Shown here one piece after another: positions 21,458 through 32,098 of a stretch of 64,000 nucleotides of DNA; position 1 is the first letter of the stretch, and each line of letters starts with the position of its first letter. The stretch comes from Heterobasidion occidentale (Eukaryota > Basidiomycota > Agaricomycetes > Russulales > Bondarzewiaceae), in NCBI GenBank assembly GCA_039111635.1, contig JBCAQO010000003.1, positions 1,674,001 to 1,738,000 on the forward strand, written 5' to 3'. The position numbers and the translations under genes are program-made. The notes beneath the pieces are model-generated. The model saw nothing but the letters and a program-made list of their open reading frames with translations. It had not been told where the DNA came from and did no database searches.

Positions 21458-21829
21458 AAGTCGAACGGTGGTCATGGGCCAACGGTGAGGGTGACGATTT
21501 GTGCCCAGTCTGTTTAGGCTTATACCCAAATGCAATTCCGTTACTCACGACCGTCAGGACAGAAAAAGGGGGGGGGGAGGGACTGTATGAAGTGGGGAAC
21601 CTTAGGGCGGGCTTGATGTGTTTTTTTTTGCTGCCGTTCACCGTTTGTAAAATATGCGACACAGTGGGAATAAAGCGTTACAAGGAATGTCCTCTGGATG
21701 CGTGCACGAGTACAATACCTTTCGACTGCCGCAAGTGCAAGTGGGGCACAAGGGATCGAGTCACGTGAGGCCGATCTGCTCCTGCGATTTCGATTTAAAT
21801 TGTGCGCCTCGCCCCCCCGATCTTCGTCA
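21458..21829. other. Intergenic region upstream of TMA22
   Basis: About 370 bp between two plus-strand genes, with a G-tract near 21568-21578 and a T-tract near 21621-21628. No coding, RNA or repeat feature is supported. Confidence 0.4.
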
Positions 21830-22789
21830 TGTTTGCAGAAGCAACCCAAGAACCAACGCCCGTCAAGCAGCCGACGCCTGCTCTCCAAGTGCTCTACTGC
21901 GGCGGTCAGATCTCAGCTCTATCGCCTTTACGTCTGCTGACCCGCGACCCGTCTGGATGCAGTGTGCACCTTCCCCCTAGAATACTGCGAATTTGGGTCG
22001 AGCCTCACGAGGTGCAAGGAGTGGCTCAACGAGAATCACCCGGATCTGTACCCGAAGTACTACTCGGATGGTGCGTTCCTTCGATGTTCGTGGTGTTCCC
22101 TTACCTGCCCTTCGGTGCCGTGGTATTCATCTCATGACCGTTCGTTTGCTTCAGAGGCTCTTCAAGCTAAGGTCGGGACGCTGAGCCTCGAGGCTCAGAC
22201 TAAGCTCGAGAAGGAAACCGCAAAGAAGGAGGCCAAGGCGGAGGCCAAGGCCGATGCGGAGAAGAAGAAGAAACTGGTGCGATCTCTTACGCCGATCGCC
22301 TCCTGCGCTCGCTGATCGACGCGAATCTCCTAGGCATCTCAAGTGCGCTCATATGCTCATCGTGTGCTCTAATCGCTGATTTTATTTTGGTTGGCTACGA
22401 CAGGTGGTGATAAAACGCATCGAACGGAACAAGCGCAAGTTCGTCACGTCAATAAACGGGCTGGAGGCATTCGGTACGCTTCTCCGAATCATTTGTCGCC
22501 TTCGACAGTGGTTCACTATACCTCAGGCATTGATCTCAAGAAAGCGGCAAAGCTCTTCGCACAACGCTTTGCGACCGGCGCATCGGTCACGAAGACAGCA
22601 GCCGGAACGGACGAAATCGTGGTTCAGGGCGATGTCTCTCAAGAAATATTCGATATGATCGACGAAGCCAACGAGGAGGGCGGTAGCGGCGGTGGGAAGG
22701 GCGGGAAGAAGGGTCTGGATGTTTTGAAGGGTGTAGTGATAGAAAATGTGGATATTGTTGAGGAGAAGAAGAAAAAGAGCAACGAGTAG
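21830..22789 (+). CDS. TMA22: Translation machinery-associated protein 22 (DENR homologue)
   Basis: Homologue of DENR/Tma22, which with MCTS1/Tma20 binds 40S subunits and promotes recycling and re-initiation of translation. The N-terminal zinc-binding region reads LYCGVCTFPLEYCEF followed by RCKEWLNENHPDLYPKYY. A Lys/Ala/Glu-rich helix follows (EKETAKKEAKAEAKADAEKK), then the SUI1 domain: VVIKRIERNKRKFVTSINGL, LKKAAKLFAQRFATGASVTK and EIVVQGDVSQEIFDMI. At least four introns are present: after CG near 21905, after YYSD, after EKKKKL, and after LEAFG. The C-terminus has a Gly-rich loop and a basic end (VEEKKKKSNE). Length and order match the family. Confidence 0.92.
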
Positions 22790-23170
22790 TCTTTTCAAAA
22801 ATCATCGTGTGGCAGGTGTAACAACATCGTAGCTTGTAATGAATATGTCTGACGAATGGACGGACAGACGAGCGAACAACATGTGCTTGAGCTTGATGAT
22901 TAACCCGATTTGAGCGTCCCGCGTTGGAAGGGTCAAGATAATGGCAAAAGAATGTGATTAGATGTGGCATGCTGGTGATACAGCTTTGGTGTGGATATGC
23001 TCTAGTCGATACAGTACTAGTAATGCGGTTATGACCAGGGTACGATGTGGATATAAATAAATAACAAATAATCAATTAAGAGATCTGTAATCAAGACTTT
23101 CAGAGCAAATGTCCGAGGATGGTGTCAAGTGCGTGAGGTGACGATGTCCGCCTGCCAGTTGTTGCCGACA

Positions 23171-23338
23171 TTGGCCAAGGAGTTGTCGACGTTGACCAAG
23201 GAGTTGTCGACGTTGGCCAAGGAGTTGTCGACGTTGACCAAGGAGTTGTCGACGTTGACCAAGGAGTTGTCGACGTTGACCAAGGAGTTGTCGACGTTGA
23301 CCAAGGAGTTGTCGACGTTGGCCAAGGAGTTGCAGACG
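23171..23338. repeat. 21-bp tandem array, 8 units
   Basis: Eight head-to-tail units of 21 bp, varying at one position (TTGRCCAAGGAGTTGTCGACG), run without spacers from 23171 to 23338, with partial units at both ends. Each unit contains the palindrome GTCGAC. The unit length is a multiple of three, so both strands stay open: VDNSLVN repeats on the minus strand, KELSTLT repeats on the plus strand. The array lies just past the stop codon of the minus-strand gene at 23378. Confidence 0.9.
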
Positions 23339-23377
23339 TCGACCAAGGTCACAAGATGCTGAAGATCCTGCAAGCGT

Positions 23378-23975
23378 CTAGGGTAGGGAATGTATCAGGG
23401 ATGGCGTGGGCTTGGCGATTAGGTCCGCCTGCCAAATGTTGCCCTTCACGTTGACGAACGACACCAGGTAGATATCCCTCAGTGGTGGGCGCTTTGCCGG
23501 GTTCGGAATCGTAACTTCTAGGTAACGCGAAAAACGCGTCGCGAAGTAGGTGGCAGCTTGCTGCCGGGTAATGATATGGCCATTCAGAATCGGATATACC
23601 TTCTCATCATAACCAGGCCACTATCGGCAAGTTAGTCAAGGTAAGACTGGATATCTCGAAGACATTACTCACGCTGATTATGAATTGGGCGACTGAGAGC
23701 TTGTTCGTCCCGAATGCTGGTGATGCGCCATCCAGCAATGCTGTTGAAAGCTTTGCTGATTTCAGGAGGAAGTCCTGCAGGGGGTAACCCTGGCTAGGGA
23801 CCTCCTCCGCCCACGAGTACAAAATGCAGGCGGGGTTCTCTACGTTGTCGTCCTCGGGGACCGGCATCGGGATTCGCACCCACTTGTCCTCTAGGGAGTC
23901 CGGAGATACGCTCCTAGATGTGGATGACGAGGACAATGATAAAAGGCTCGAGACCGAAGACGAAGGAGAGAACAT
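23378..23975 (-). CDS. Orphan hypothetical protein beside the tandem array
   Basis: No family recognised. Two exons are supported. The first starts at the ATG at 23975 with a Ser-rich leader (MFSPSSSVSSLLSLSSSSTS), then DKWVRIPMPVPEDDN and NKLSVAQFIIS. A GTGAGT donor and a GATAG acceptor lead to WPGYDEKVYPILNGHIITRQ, AATYFATRFSRYLEVTIPN, RDIYLVSFVNVKGNIWQADL and the stop at 23378-23380. The product is about 180 residues. A TATA-box-like sequence lies about 62 bp upstream of the ATG, which is unusual in this window. The C-terminal GNIWQADL segment is echoed beyond the adjacent 21-bp array, suggesting local duplication. Confidence 0.6.
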
Positions 23976-25338
23976 AGTATACTGAACAGATGAGAAATTA
24001 TGAAGAGTTTTAGAAGAGCAGACAAGTCGTGAACCCTTTTATAGGCCCATAGCGCCTCATAAAACGGGAGAAACTCAGCGGTCACATATTGTGGATAGTC
24101 AAAGCGAGCCACATTGTAAGGCTGAAATAAGTCACGCAGTGGCATGTCCATCGTCAAAGCGGCCAAAAGGATCACTCCGCGTGTCTTCCGGTGGTGCATT
24201 TCTTCAAGAATGCTTCAACATACTGCGCCTGGGTGAGCCGGGAGACACAGAGTCGATGCAAGCCTGTAGCTCAACGCCAGTCGGTGAGAAGCGTCCAGAG
24301 GAGCGTCCAAGAGAGAAATACTTTGAAAATTGACGAGGAGAAGTAGTGTAAGCAAACCGGATGATCGGCCAGAGGAACCTGTGCATGCAATCGGCGGGGT
24401 GGCCAAGTGTGACCACCGTACCGTCTCAGACCGCCACATTCATATCGCATGACGAGGATGTTGTGACCGAGCCACAGGTCGGCAGTTAAATCCTGAAAGC
24501 ATTAAAGGGATAAAAGGTTATCCCTGGACGGGCGATCGTGATGCACTAGGTCGGATCTCGTTGTTGAACCACACAAAGCGCCACGGTGGCCACCCTCGCG
24601 ACCACCACCCGGGAAGGCCAGAATTTGGAGCTCGGTGGCAAATGCGGCACCCCAGCGGGCACCCGTAGAAGCTGACCGTTGTGACCCAAGTGATCGCATA
24701 ATCCATTGTGAGGGAGACAATTGGGAGGTATAGATCTGAGACAGAAGGTGGCGGCACAGAGGTGACGGAAACAGACACGGAGGCAGAAGTGGCGGGATGA
24801 TTTGTAAGCAGTCTCACACGGAGCCATTATTTCGGATAAGCCTTAACGTATGTTAACTAGGCCGATTGAATTTTAGGGAGAGTGTTGTACGTACCTTACG
24901 GCATATACTTAAGTAGGTTAATTCACACAGCACAGAACGGCAATTGCGAAGGCAGTCATCTAAAAAATGATGAACACGAATGGACGGTCGCTCTCCGAAC
25001 CCGACAGAGCTAGAATTAACCAACGTGCAGTCGACGATGGGAGCAGTAACGCTCGATGGACAATCCGCCGGAGACCATGTTCTATGTCGTCGTCGACAGG
25101 GGCGACAGTAGACCGACAGATGCAAGGCGGGAGGCGTTTCCCCACTCAAGAGCAGAAGACAGATGCCTGTTCTCCTTGATCATCACGAGGACCCTAGGGA
25201 ACTTGTGAGAATATCGGAGCACAACATCAAGCAGAAGTCGGGAGCAGTGGCCTAATGATTCGCGACCGCATTGTACATCCATAGCGAGTTCTATTTCTCA
25301 ATCATATGCAGCACTACATGGTCTAACGAGAGGATACA
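23976..25338. other. Poorly resolved region, possible decayed minus-strand coding fragments
   Basis: About 1.36 kb without a convincing gene. Three minus-strand stretches look partly protein-like: near 24045-24199 (FQPYNVARFDYPQYVTAEFL), near 24530-24820 (a hydrophobic piece, SDLYLPIVSLTMDYAITWVT) and near 25082-25260 (MDVQCGRESLGHCSRLLLDV). I could not join them into one frame with credible splice sites. They may be remnants of a pseudogene or an unrecognised multi-exon gene. Confidence 0.35.
24037..24043 (-). promoter_or_regulatory. TATA-box-like element for the orphan gene
   Basis: TATAAAA reads on the minus strand 62 bp upstream of the ATG at 23975, at a sensible distance for a transcription start in between. 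The call rests on sequence and position only. Confidence 0.45.
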
Positions 25339-28067
25339 TCATGGCTTAAATGCATTCCAGGCATCGTTCAGACTCCCGAACACTCCATTCGCGATCATTC
25401 GCTGCTCCAGTGTGGTATTTTTCACGTTCAACTGGTGAGAACAAGATATCAGACGCTAAATATGACGTACGGCCGACAGACCCACCTTATCAGGATGTAG
25501 CTTTGCGATCGCCTTGGTATACCTGATCTTCACCTGATTTGGGGTCACCAATTCCGCCATGCCGACTTTTTGCCATCCCAGCTCCGGCCAGAGCACAGTG
25601 TCCAAGCTCGCGATCAGCGCGCGCAGATTCGTCTCCTTGCCCTGCTTCCACGTTGCTAGTCGCGCATCGATGGAATCCTTCAGCTCGTACCGCGCGTCAT
25701 CTTCGGCCTCTGCGGCCTTGTTCGCCTGTTGTAGTCGGTTGAGCGCGGCAGAGGGAGGCGTGGGACGTTTTTGCGGTGGTCGCCGAGGCACTTTCGCTGG
25801 CGGGGGAGATGGACGAGCACTTGTGCCAGAGTCGTCGCCGGGATCAGATTTCAGCATCTTGCGACACCTTGCGGCGCCGTTCACCGCCTCACTTCTCAAC
25901 CTGCCCGCAAAATCCACACCGGCGATCGCTTCCCAGTCCTTCCGCGCGAGGTCCCACTTCTCTCTCCCTTCATATGCCTCCGCACGTCGTTTCCATGCCT
26001 TGATGAGTGCATCCGCAAGATCAACAGTGGCACCCTCATCCTCCTTTGTCAGCTTCGCCTCTAGAGATGGGTGGTAGGATGGCCCGATGACGCTGATCAC
26101 CGTTGTACAGTCCTCGATCGCTCCAGACGTGTTCCCTGTTTTCAACCGGGTCAACGCACGGTTATTGAGGAGTGGGATGAGGAGGATGTGGGAGTCCGGT
26201 AGTTGAGAAATGGCAGAGGAGTACGCGGATTCGGCTTCTGCGAATTGTCCGAGCTTGAAGGACTCCGTCCCTGTGGCCTTGTATTTTGCGGAGGATTTTA
26301 TGGCCGAAGGCGTCGCAAAAATAGTTTGTCGCTGGACCAAGCGGATCGGGGAGGGTGTACGGGGTGGCGCAGACTTGTATGCAGGAGGGGGGGGAGCAGC
26401 AGCTGAGGGCTTTCCTCTCCGAAAGGGTGATACATATGCCTTGGGGGCATCGTCACTGAAGAGATCCTCCGTATTGACGTGGGGCTGTGGTCTGTCCTGC
26501 GCTGTTGGACGTTGCTTCGAAGGCCCTGAAGGAGGACTTTCAACATTGTCATCGTATATAGATTCCGTTCTAGATCCCGACCCTCGTCGTCGCCCAGATT
26601 CTTCCACGTCTAATGAATCCTGCATCCATTTGGGACGCCCGTCCGATGTGGGACGGTTCGCGCTACCTGCACGAGCTGCCGCGGCCCGTTCCTCATATGC
26701 CTTCTGAACCTTCTCTTTGCTTTGGTTCCAGAGAGCATTGGCGCGATTGAACATGGTCAGCCCGATCTCGCTGGCCTGCGCAATGAGCTTGTCAGCATGT
26801 TGTTGATAATTCGCTTCGGGCGGCTCCTGAGAGGGCCGCGTGCGGGCGGAAGGTCTGCGAGGCATTTCTGGTCGGGACCTTTCGTGAGGAGTCGAGTCCT
26901 GATTGTCTGCATCGCCGTACCGGTCAGCCGGCCGCTCCCGTCGCCTAGGACGGACTTCAGGTGGTTCTGTTGAGTCGTCGGTGGCGCCCGCACCGTTGGA
27001 AAGTAGCGTTTCGAGGGCGGCTTGTACATCAAGGCCTGTATCGGTGGCCGCTAATGCTACACGTGCTTGCTGGGGCGAGAACCCCATCTCCACAATCTGA
27101 CCAATTACATGAGGAGGGGGTGACGAGGCTCCGGAGCGGTGTCCGTTTCGCTGCGGCAAAGGCGCCTGAGGACAATGAGCGCTATTATGTAAGGGTGAGG
27201 GGGGAGACATACAAGAGGAGGCTGGCTGTTGACCACGGAGTCGGCAGGTTTCGCCAACTGTCCAAGAATATCGTCGTCATCGGACGAATCGTCTTCTATA
27301 ATCCCGTCCTCTCGATTGCCAAAATCAAAGTCTCCTAACGGAGCGGTTCGCGATCGACGGGGGTCAGGAGAGTGCCGTGAGGGGGCGATAATGCCGTGTG
27401 ACTGTGAAGAGGACTGAAAGCTGTCAAGGTCCCACAATGATCGTGGCTGAGCTGGAGGAGAGGTTGTCTTGACAGCAGGTGGCGACGAGAAGCCTGCGAG
27501 GCCCCAGTCGTCGTCTACAACAGGAGACGGTGTGGGCTGTGCCCCTCCTTTGTTCGGTACCACCGCTCCGAATAACCAATCGTCATCTGGTGGTGAAGTG
27601 ACAGAGGTTTGAGGCGGTGAGGGACTCAGCGTAGAGCCCTGAGCTAGCGAGTCTAGACCGTCCCAAGCGGCTGCCTGTAGCCTCAAATCTTGCTGTTGTT
27701 TCAGCAAAGCCGCGCTCCTCTCCCTTTCCGTACGCGACGCCCGTTCGGCCATGCTCAGGTTGGCATGGCCGGATGTCCCCGTGAATGTGCCCGACAATAG
27801 CTCACTAAAGGCATCCCCCTCTGTGCCCTTGGAGGAGCCTGGCTTCGGTGTGGTCCTTTGATTCGACAACGAGGCAACTGACGGCGTGACGGATCGCGGA
27901 CTGGCGGACGCGGGGCCGGAAGATGCCAGTAAGGAAAACGCATCATACGTTGGACGTCGATTCGACGACCCGTTTTGAGGGGCAGTCGCCGAGCCCAACC
28001 TTTGAGAAGGCTGGGGCGGCTTCGTCGAGACGGATGAATTCCAAAGGTCCGCAAACGAATCCGACAT
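25339..28067 (-). CDS. SWA2: Auxilin-like clathrin-uncoating J-protein (Swa2 type)
   Basis: Co-chaperone that recruits Hsp70 to disassemble clathrin coats. The domain order matches yeast Swa2. A long disordered N-terminus (MSDSFADLWNSS) contains DDDWLFG, DDDWGLAGF and SLWDLDSF, which look like clathrin or adaptor motifs. A UBA domain follows (IGQIVEMGFSPQQARVALAA). Next are a second linker with DLFSD, a TPR region (YKATGTESFKLGQFAEAESA, LIPLLNNRALTRLKTGN) and a C-terminal J domain: LWPELGWQKVGMAELVTP, AIAKLHPDK, then after an intron TLEQRMIANGVFGSLNDAWN. The HPD motif is intact. The stop is at 25339-25341. Introns are few: one separates QPPL from APLPQRNGH near 27210-27160, and one follows HPDK near 25495. 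Confidence 0.93.
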
Positions 28068-28795
28068 AGCACCTCGATGGTATGACTCCCGAAGTGACCA
28101 CGAATCCCAAATGCCTAGTAGTGGAAGTGGAGCGCAGAACCGCTATCCAGCGCACGAGATGCCTTGAAGGTGGAGGATGATAGAGTCTGTGACGGTGGAT
28201 GTCGTCGTATCGACGGCCAGTCGAAGTGATGCTGCTGGACCGGAAGGTCGTCAGATCTCAGATCCCGCACATAACCCTAACCCGCGCTCATCCATCGTGC
28301 GCGCCGCCCGCCCGCCCGCTGCCATTCGTCGTTCACGTCTCTGCAAACGTCGACCCATATTTTCTGTCTACATCTACCCAAAAGCAGGTGCGCACGCTCC
28401 TCTCTCGGTCTGGGTGAGCTGGACGGGACTCATCTTACTCCCACGGCAGATCGTCTTCACGTAGACTGGGTGGCGGCTCTAGGCGGAAGAACTCCCCCTC
28501 GATATATTCCCAAGGGCTCCCAAGGGCCTGTTCAACGAAGACAAATATATACATGGATCGCCAGATCGTCAGTTCAGGAGCACAGCCTGAACATGTCCCA
28601 TCGTACAGAGCGTGTCAGGTTCTGCCATGGACTGGAAAGGAGGGGGGACCATGATTTTCGCCTCCCTGCTTCTCACGATTTCAGATGCGAGGCCGTCAAG
28701 ACGCCGTGGTCCCCCCTATCTCAGTCTCATTTCGTTTGAATCCTTTACCAGATGGCTTGACCACGGGGTGATCTTCAGACCCTCAAGTCTTCGAC
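28068..28795. other. Intergenic region upstream of auxilin
   Basis: About 730 bp. Open frames exist on the plus strand (for example 28177-28464) but their composition is Arg/Pro-rich and not convincing. I see no repeat or RNA gene. It should contain the auxilin promoter. Confidence 0.4.
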
Positions 28796-29692
28796 ATGGA
28801 TATAGTCAGGCGATGTGGACCCCTTGTATTGCTCGTCTTCTCTGGCCGACTGCCTGCTTCCCACACCGTCCACTGCCGAGCTCTGGACTTGCCTAAATCG
28901 AAATGTTTCCCTGCGCTCTCGGCACTAGACCGCGAACAAGCACCAAACATTCAACAGCAAACGTCCGGCAATGCAGCCAGCCCGTTCAGAACAGTGAACT
29001 GAACGTCGAACCCGCGAGGTACTATCTGGTCCGTGTCGGCGGGAGATTCAGGGATGACGTCGGTGAGCTTCTGCGGTATCTACGCCATCTGTATGTATGT
29101 AAGTCCAGGCCCGCTCACGATCCTGACCATCCCAGGTTTGGACCACTGAACAGCTCAACAAACACTCGCTTGAACTGCAGTCATCGCTGGACAGTTTTAC
29201 GACCTCTGCCGCCGTTCACACAGCGACTGCTTGTGATGACAAGCAAGCTGCTTTACCTCAAAGACTGGCGTTCACCATAGATGTATATCTGCGGCTTTCT
29301 CAAGGTCGCCGAGGGCCTCGATGCGGTCGTCCATATTGAGCATTCACAAGTGGTACGTCATTTCTCGATCTCGGAGACAATCCGGAAGTACCTGAAAATG
29401 CATTCAGGTCGACCAGATGCTGCCAGATGCTGCCCCTCGATGCAACCGTGGTCAACAAACGCCCTCAGAACCTGGTGTACGCCGTTCGTGGGTCTGGGAT
29501 GTAGTGGAGCTGTGTTGTCTTGCTGCGGTCTTCGTTCCTTACGAGGCGCCAGTCCCTCAGGACGCTCTAGGAGTCTCATCGTCCATGCGGACGTGGAGTC
29601 ATGCCCGGTTTATGGGCGGGGAGATTGGCGAGGTGCAATCAAGTGAGGAGCTGTTCTCGCGACCTGTTCGGAGCCCTGGACAGACGAATTAA
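28796..29692 (+). CDS. Candidate hypothetical gene, structure uncertain
   Basis: A weakly supported multi-exon gene. The most coherent part is an exon starting after the acceptor CACCATAG at 29280. It encodes MYICGFLKVAEGLDAVVHIE, is spliced at a GTACGT donor, and resumes after CATTCAG with VDQMLPDAAPRC. It continues through VWDVVELCCLAAVFVPYEAP to a stop at 29690-29692. Upstream candidate exons include MDIVRRCGPLVLLVFSGRLP (28796), with a signal-peptide-like hydrophobic run, and VEPARYYLVRVGGRFRDDV. Their joining is not determined. No domain is recognised. It could equally be a lineage-specific orphan or non-coding sequence. Confidence 0.3.
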
Positions 29693-30215
29693 TTCTGAGA
29701 GCAACTCGCGCGCTGCGCGTGGTGAAGCGTAGTCGATGCATTCAAGAGAAGCTCCATATACAGTTGACATGAAGATTGAGCGGGCGAATGTGTTCCCGGT
29801 GCACAGAGAGAGAGCAATGTTGGATGCTAGCTCGGTTCTTTGTCCCATACGTCGCATCACGAGCGAGGACAGCTGATGGTGCATTGCCAGATTGGACGTT
29901 GTTTGTGATCCATGGACCAACAGCACTTGGAAAGATGAGGGAGAGATTAGACCGATTGTCCGAGAAAGGCACCGAGGGACCGACACGTGCGGGAGAGATG
30001 GCCTCGACGGCGCTAGTCACTGCAATCTTTTGACGGTGTGAACTGCGTAAACATACTTTCTGTCTTGCCTTGTCTTCTCAACCGGCTTGTGCCCACCCCA
30101 GTGCCGTCGCACCCTCGACCATCCTTTATATATACGCTGTCGAACGGGGCAGCCTCTTCACTCACCCCCCACCGTCATACAACCATCGGTACAACCTCTT
30201 CTCCCTGTGGCCAAC
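29693..30215. other. Intergenic region upstream of the tandem phosphatase gene
   Basis: About 520 bp. TTTATATATACG near 30124-30135, roughly 85 bp before the ATG of the phosphatase gene, resembles a TATA box. A minus-strand open frame at 29742-30020 is unconvincing. Confidence 0.4.
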
Positions 30216-31753
30216 ATGCTCAACGCTTCATGCAGCATCGACGTCGTCCTTGACCACGAGCTGTACATCGGCGAGTGCGTGGTGTGGTCTCTGCTCGTAA
30301 TGTCGACCGCCGACTGATCGTTGTCGCATCACCGTGCTCTAGTTTATCGTCGGCACTCTCCCTAGACGTCCACCCAGAGCTCGGCATCACGCATCTCGTG
30401 TCGGTCTGCCCAGACTACGCCTCCCGCGGCCCAAACCACTTGAGCATACCCGTGCAAGATTCAGAGTACGAGGATCTTCTTCTCCACCTGCCCAAGGCAT
30501 GTCGGTTTATTCAGGCTGCTCTGGATCAAGGTGGAAAAGTCCTCGTGCACTGTGTCATGGGCATCTCTAGGAGCGCTACCGTCATCTCTGCGTACCGTAA
30601 GTGGCGTAATCCTTCGTTATTTCATTGTAAAACGTGCCCTCATGAAACGCTCGGGAAAAGTCATGATGTCGCGCGGCATGTCAGTTCCGCAAGCCGTCTC
30701 GTTTGTGAAGAAGCGTACGTTCATTTTACCACTCAGTGTTCCGCAAGGCTTTATTGACCACGTCTATTACCCAGGACGACCCCAAGTGCAACCCAATTAT
30801 GGTTTCATCAAGCAACTTCACGCCTTCTCTGCATGCGCTTACGAACCGTCACGAACAAATCCCACCTACCGCGCTTGGAAAAGGCGGCATCGGCAGGACG
30901 TTAACTCTTTTATCAACAGCATGAGCGATACCATTGCTATCATACCCGACAAATTATACCTCAGCAGGTACAGCACGTCTTCACAGCGTCCAGTCGGTGT
31001 ACTCATGAGACGTTTGTTGAATCATAGCGAGTTCCCCACTGACCCTGAGCAGGCTGCTTGCATCGTCGCATATCTAGGCTTAGCTCACCTTCTTACCATC
31101 TCTCCCGCACACCAGCCTCCCTCCTCGCTCAGCATCAAAAGGCGTCCAGTCAATGTTTCTAATAAGGAAGGACTCCTGCTCGCTTTGCCTGAGACCTGCA
31201 GCTACATCCACACCGCATTGGAGGGCGGAGAGCCTGTGCTTGTTCATTGTCAGCTCGAGTCCAGCGCGGCCGTCGTCGTCTGTGCTTATCGTACGTGGCC
31301 AGTCTCAATAGTAGCCTTGTGCTGATGACCCTTCACCATGTCGCACCAGTAATGTGGAGCCGACGCATCTCTTCAGGTCAGGCGTACAAGATCCTGCAAG
31401 ATGGTAATCCACCAATGTACCTCCCCGCCCTTTTTGGCTGACCTTCACGATGCGAATCGATAGCACTCCCACTATTCAACCGAACTGCTAACTTTTCGAA
31501 ATACCTCGAGATTTTCGCAGCCTGCAACTACTCTCCCAAGATTGAGCAACCTCCAGTTCAAGCGTGGCTCGCAGAAGAGCGACGCGGTGAATCAGGAGTG
31601 GCAAGGTCCACCTCGGTCTCGGCTGCCGTTGTTTCTACGGCAGCTGCCATGAGCCGTCTCGTCATAAGTCCTAGTCAGAACATGGAGAAAGCATCTCTTA
31701 GGGCTGTCGGGACGAGGGCGAGGACGCAGATCGGGATTATGGGACAGAGTTGA
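30216..31753 (+). CDS. Tandem dual-specificity phosphatase: active domain plus degenerate domain
   Basis: Two DUSP-type domains in one protein. The start ATG at 30216 gives MLNASCSIDVVLDHELYIGD. An intron (GA|GTGCGT) joins this to LSSALSLDVHPELGITHLVS. Domain 1 has the conserved VQDSEYEDLLLHLPKACRFI and the intact signature VLVHCVMGISRSATVISAY (HCx5RS), so it should be catalytic. A linker (RRPQVQPNYGFIKQLHAF, YRAWKRRHRQDV) leads to domain 2: AIIPDKLYLSS, EFPTDPEQAACIVAYLGLAH. Its signature site reads VLVHCQLESSAAVVVCAY: the Cys remains but the essential Arg is Ala, so it is probably a pseudophosphatase. The C-terminus (LPLFNRTANFSKYLEIFAAC) ends in a Ser/Ala/Arg-rich tail. About six introns. 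The target kinase or lipid is unknown. Confidence 0.88.
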
Positions 31754-32004
31754 TATGGTCACTTTCCGCCCGAAGTATTTTTTTATCATGTATACGTTGC
31801 TTTCTATATGCTTTCGGACCCATAGTCGTAGCAAGTCTAGTTAATCGCTGTCATCTAGTGTCGTCCATATTTTTCTCAAAGATCCTGATTCAGAGCCTTC
31901 GGTGAAATCTCGTGAGGAGTTATCAGTGCCCTTGAGCGAGTCCGTTGTGGGTCTGCTTCAGTCAACGTGCTGTCGCAGCAAACTCCACAGCCTGAGACCG
32001 TAAT
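31754..32004. other. Convergent intergenic region
   Basis: About 250 bp between the stops of the phosphatase and the permease genes. No feature is seen. Confidence 0.4.
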
Positions 32005-32064
32005 CTACGCCTCTTTATGATTAATTTGCACAGCCTGTATCTCCTCATCCACGCTCTCGTCCGG

Positions 32065-32098
<34 letters not shown>

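Noticed and set aside
23171..23338. Short repeats that could suggest a CRISPR array
   Set aside because: The units are directly contiguous with no unique spacers, and the genome is eukaryotic.
23129..23362. Plus-strand frame of KELSTLT heptads that looks like a coiled-coil protein
   Set aside because: It is only the translation of the 21-bp DNA repeat; the unit length is a multiple of three, so every frame without a stop stays open. No start context, promoter or flanking coding sequence supports it.
24091..24333. Plus-strand frame opposite the orphan gene's upstream region
   Set aside because: No protein-like pattern, no splice sites, and it opposes the better minus-strand fragments.
29742..30020. 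Minus-strand 92-codon frame upstream of the tandem phosphatase
   Set aside because: It lacks splice partners, a recognisable domain and an ATG in good context, and it overlaps the probable promoter of the phosphatase gene.
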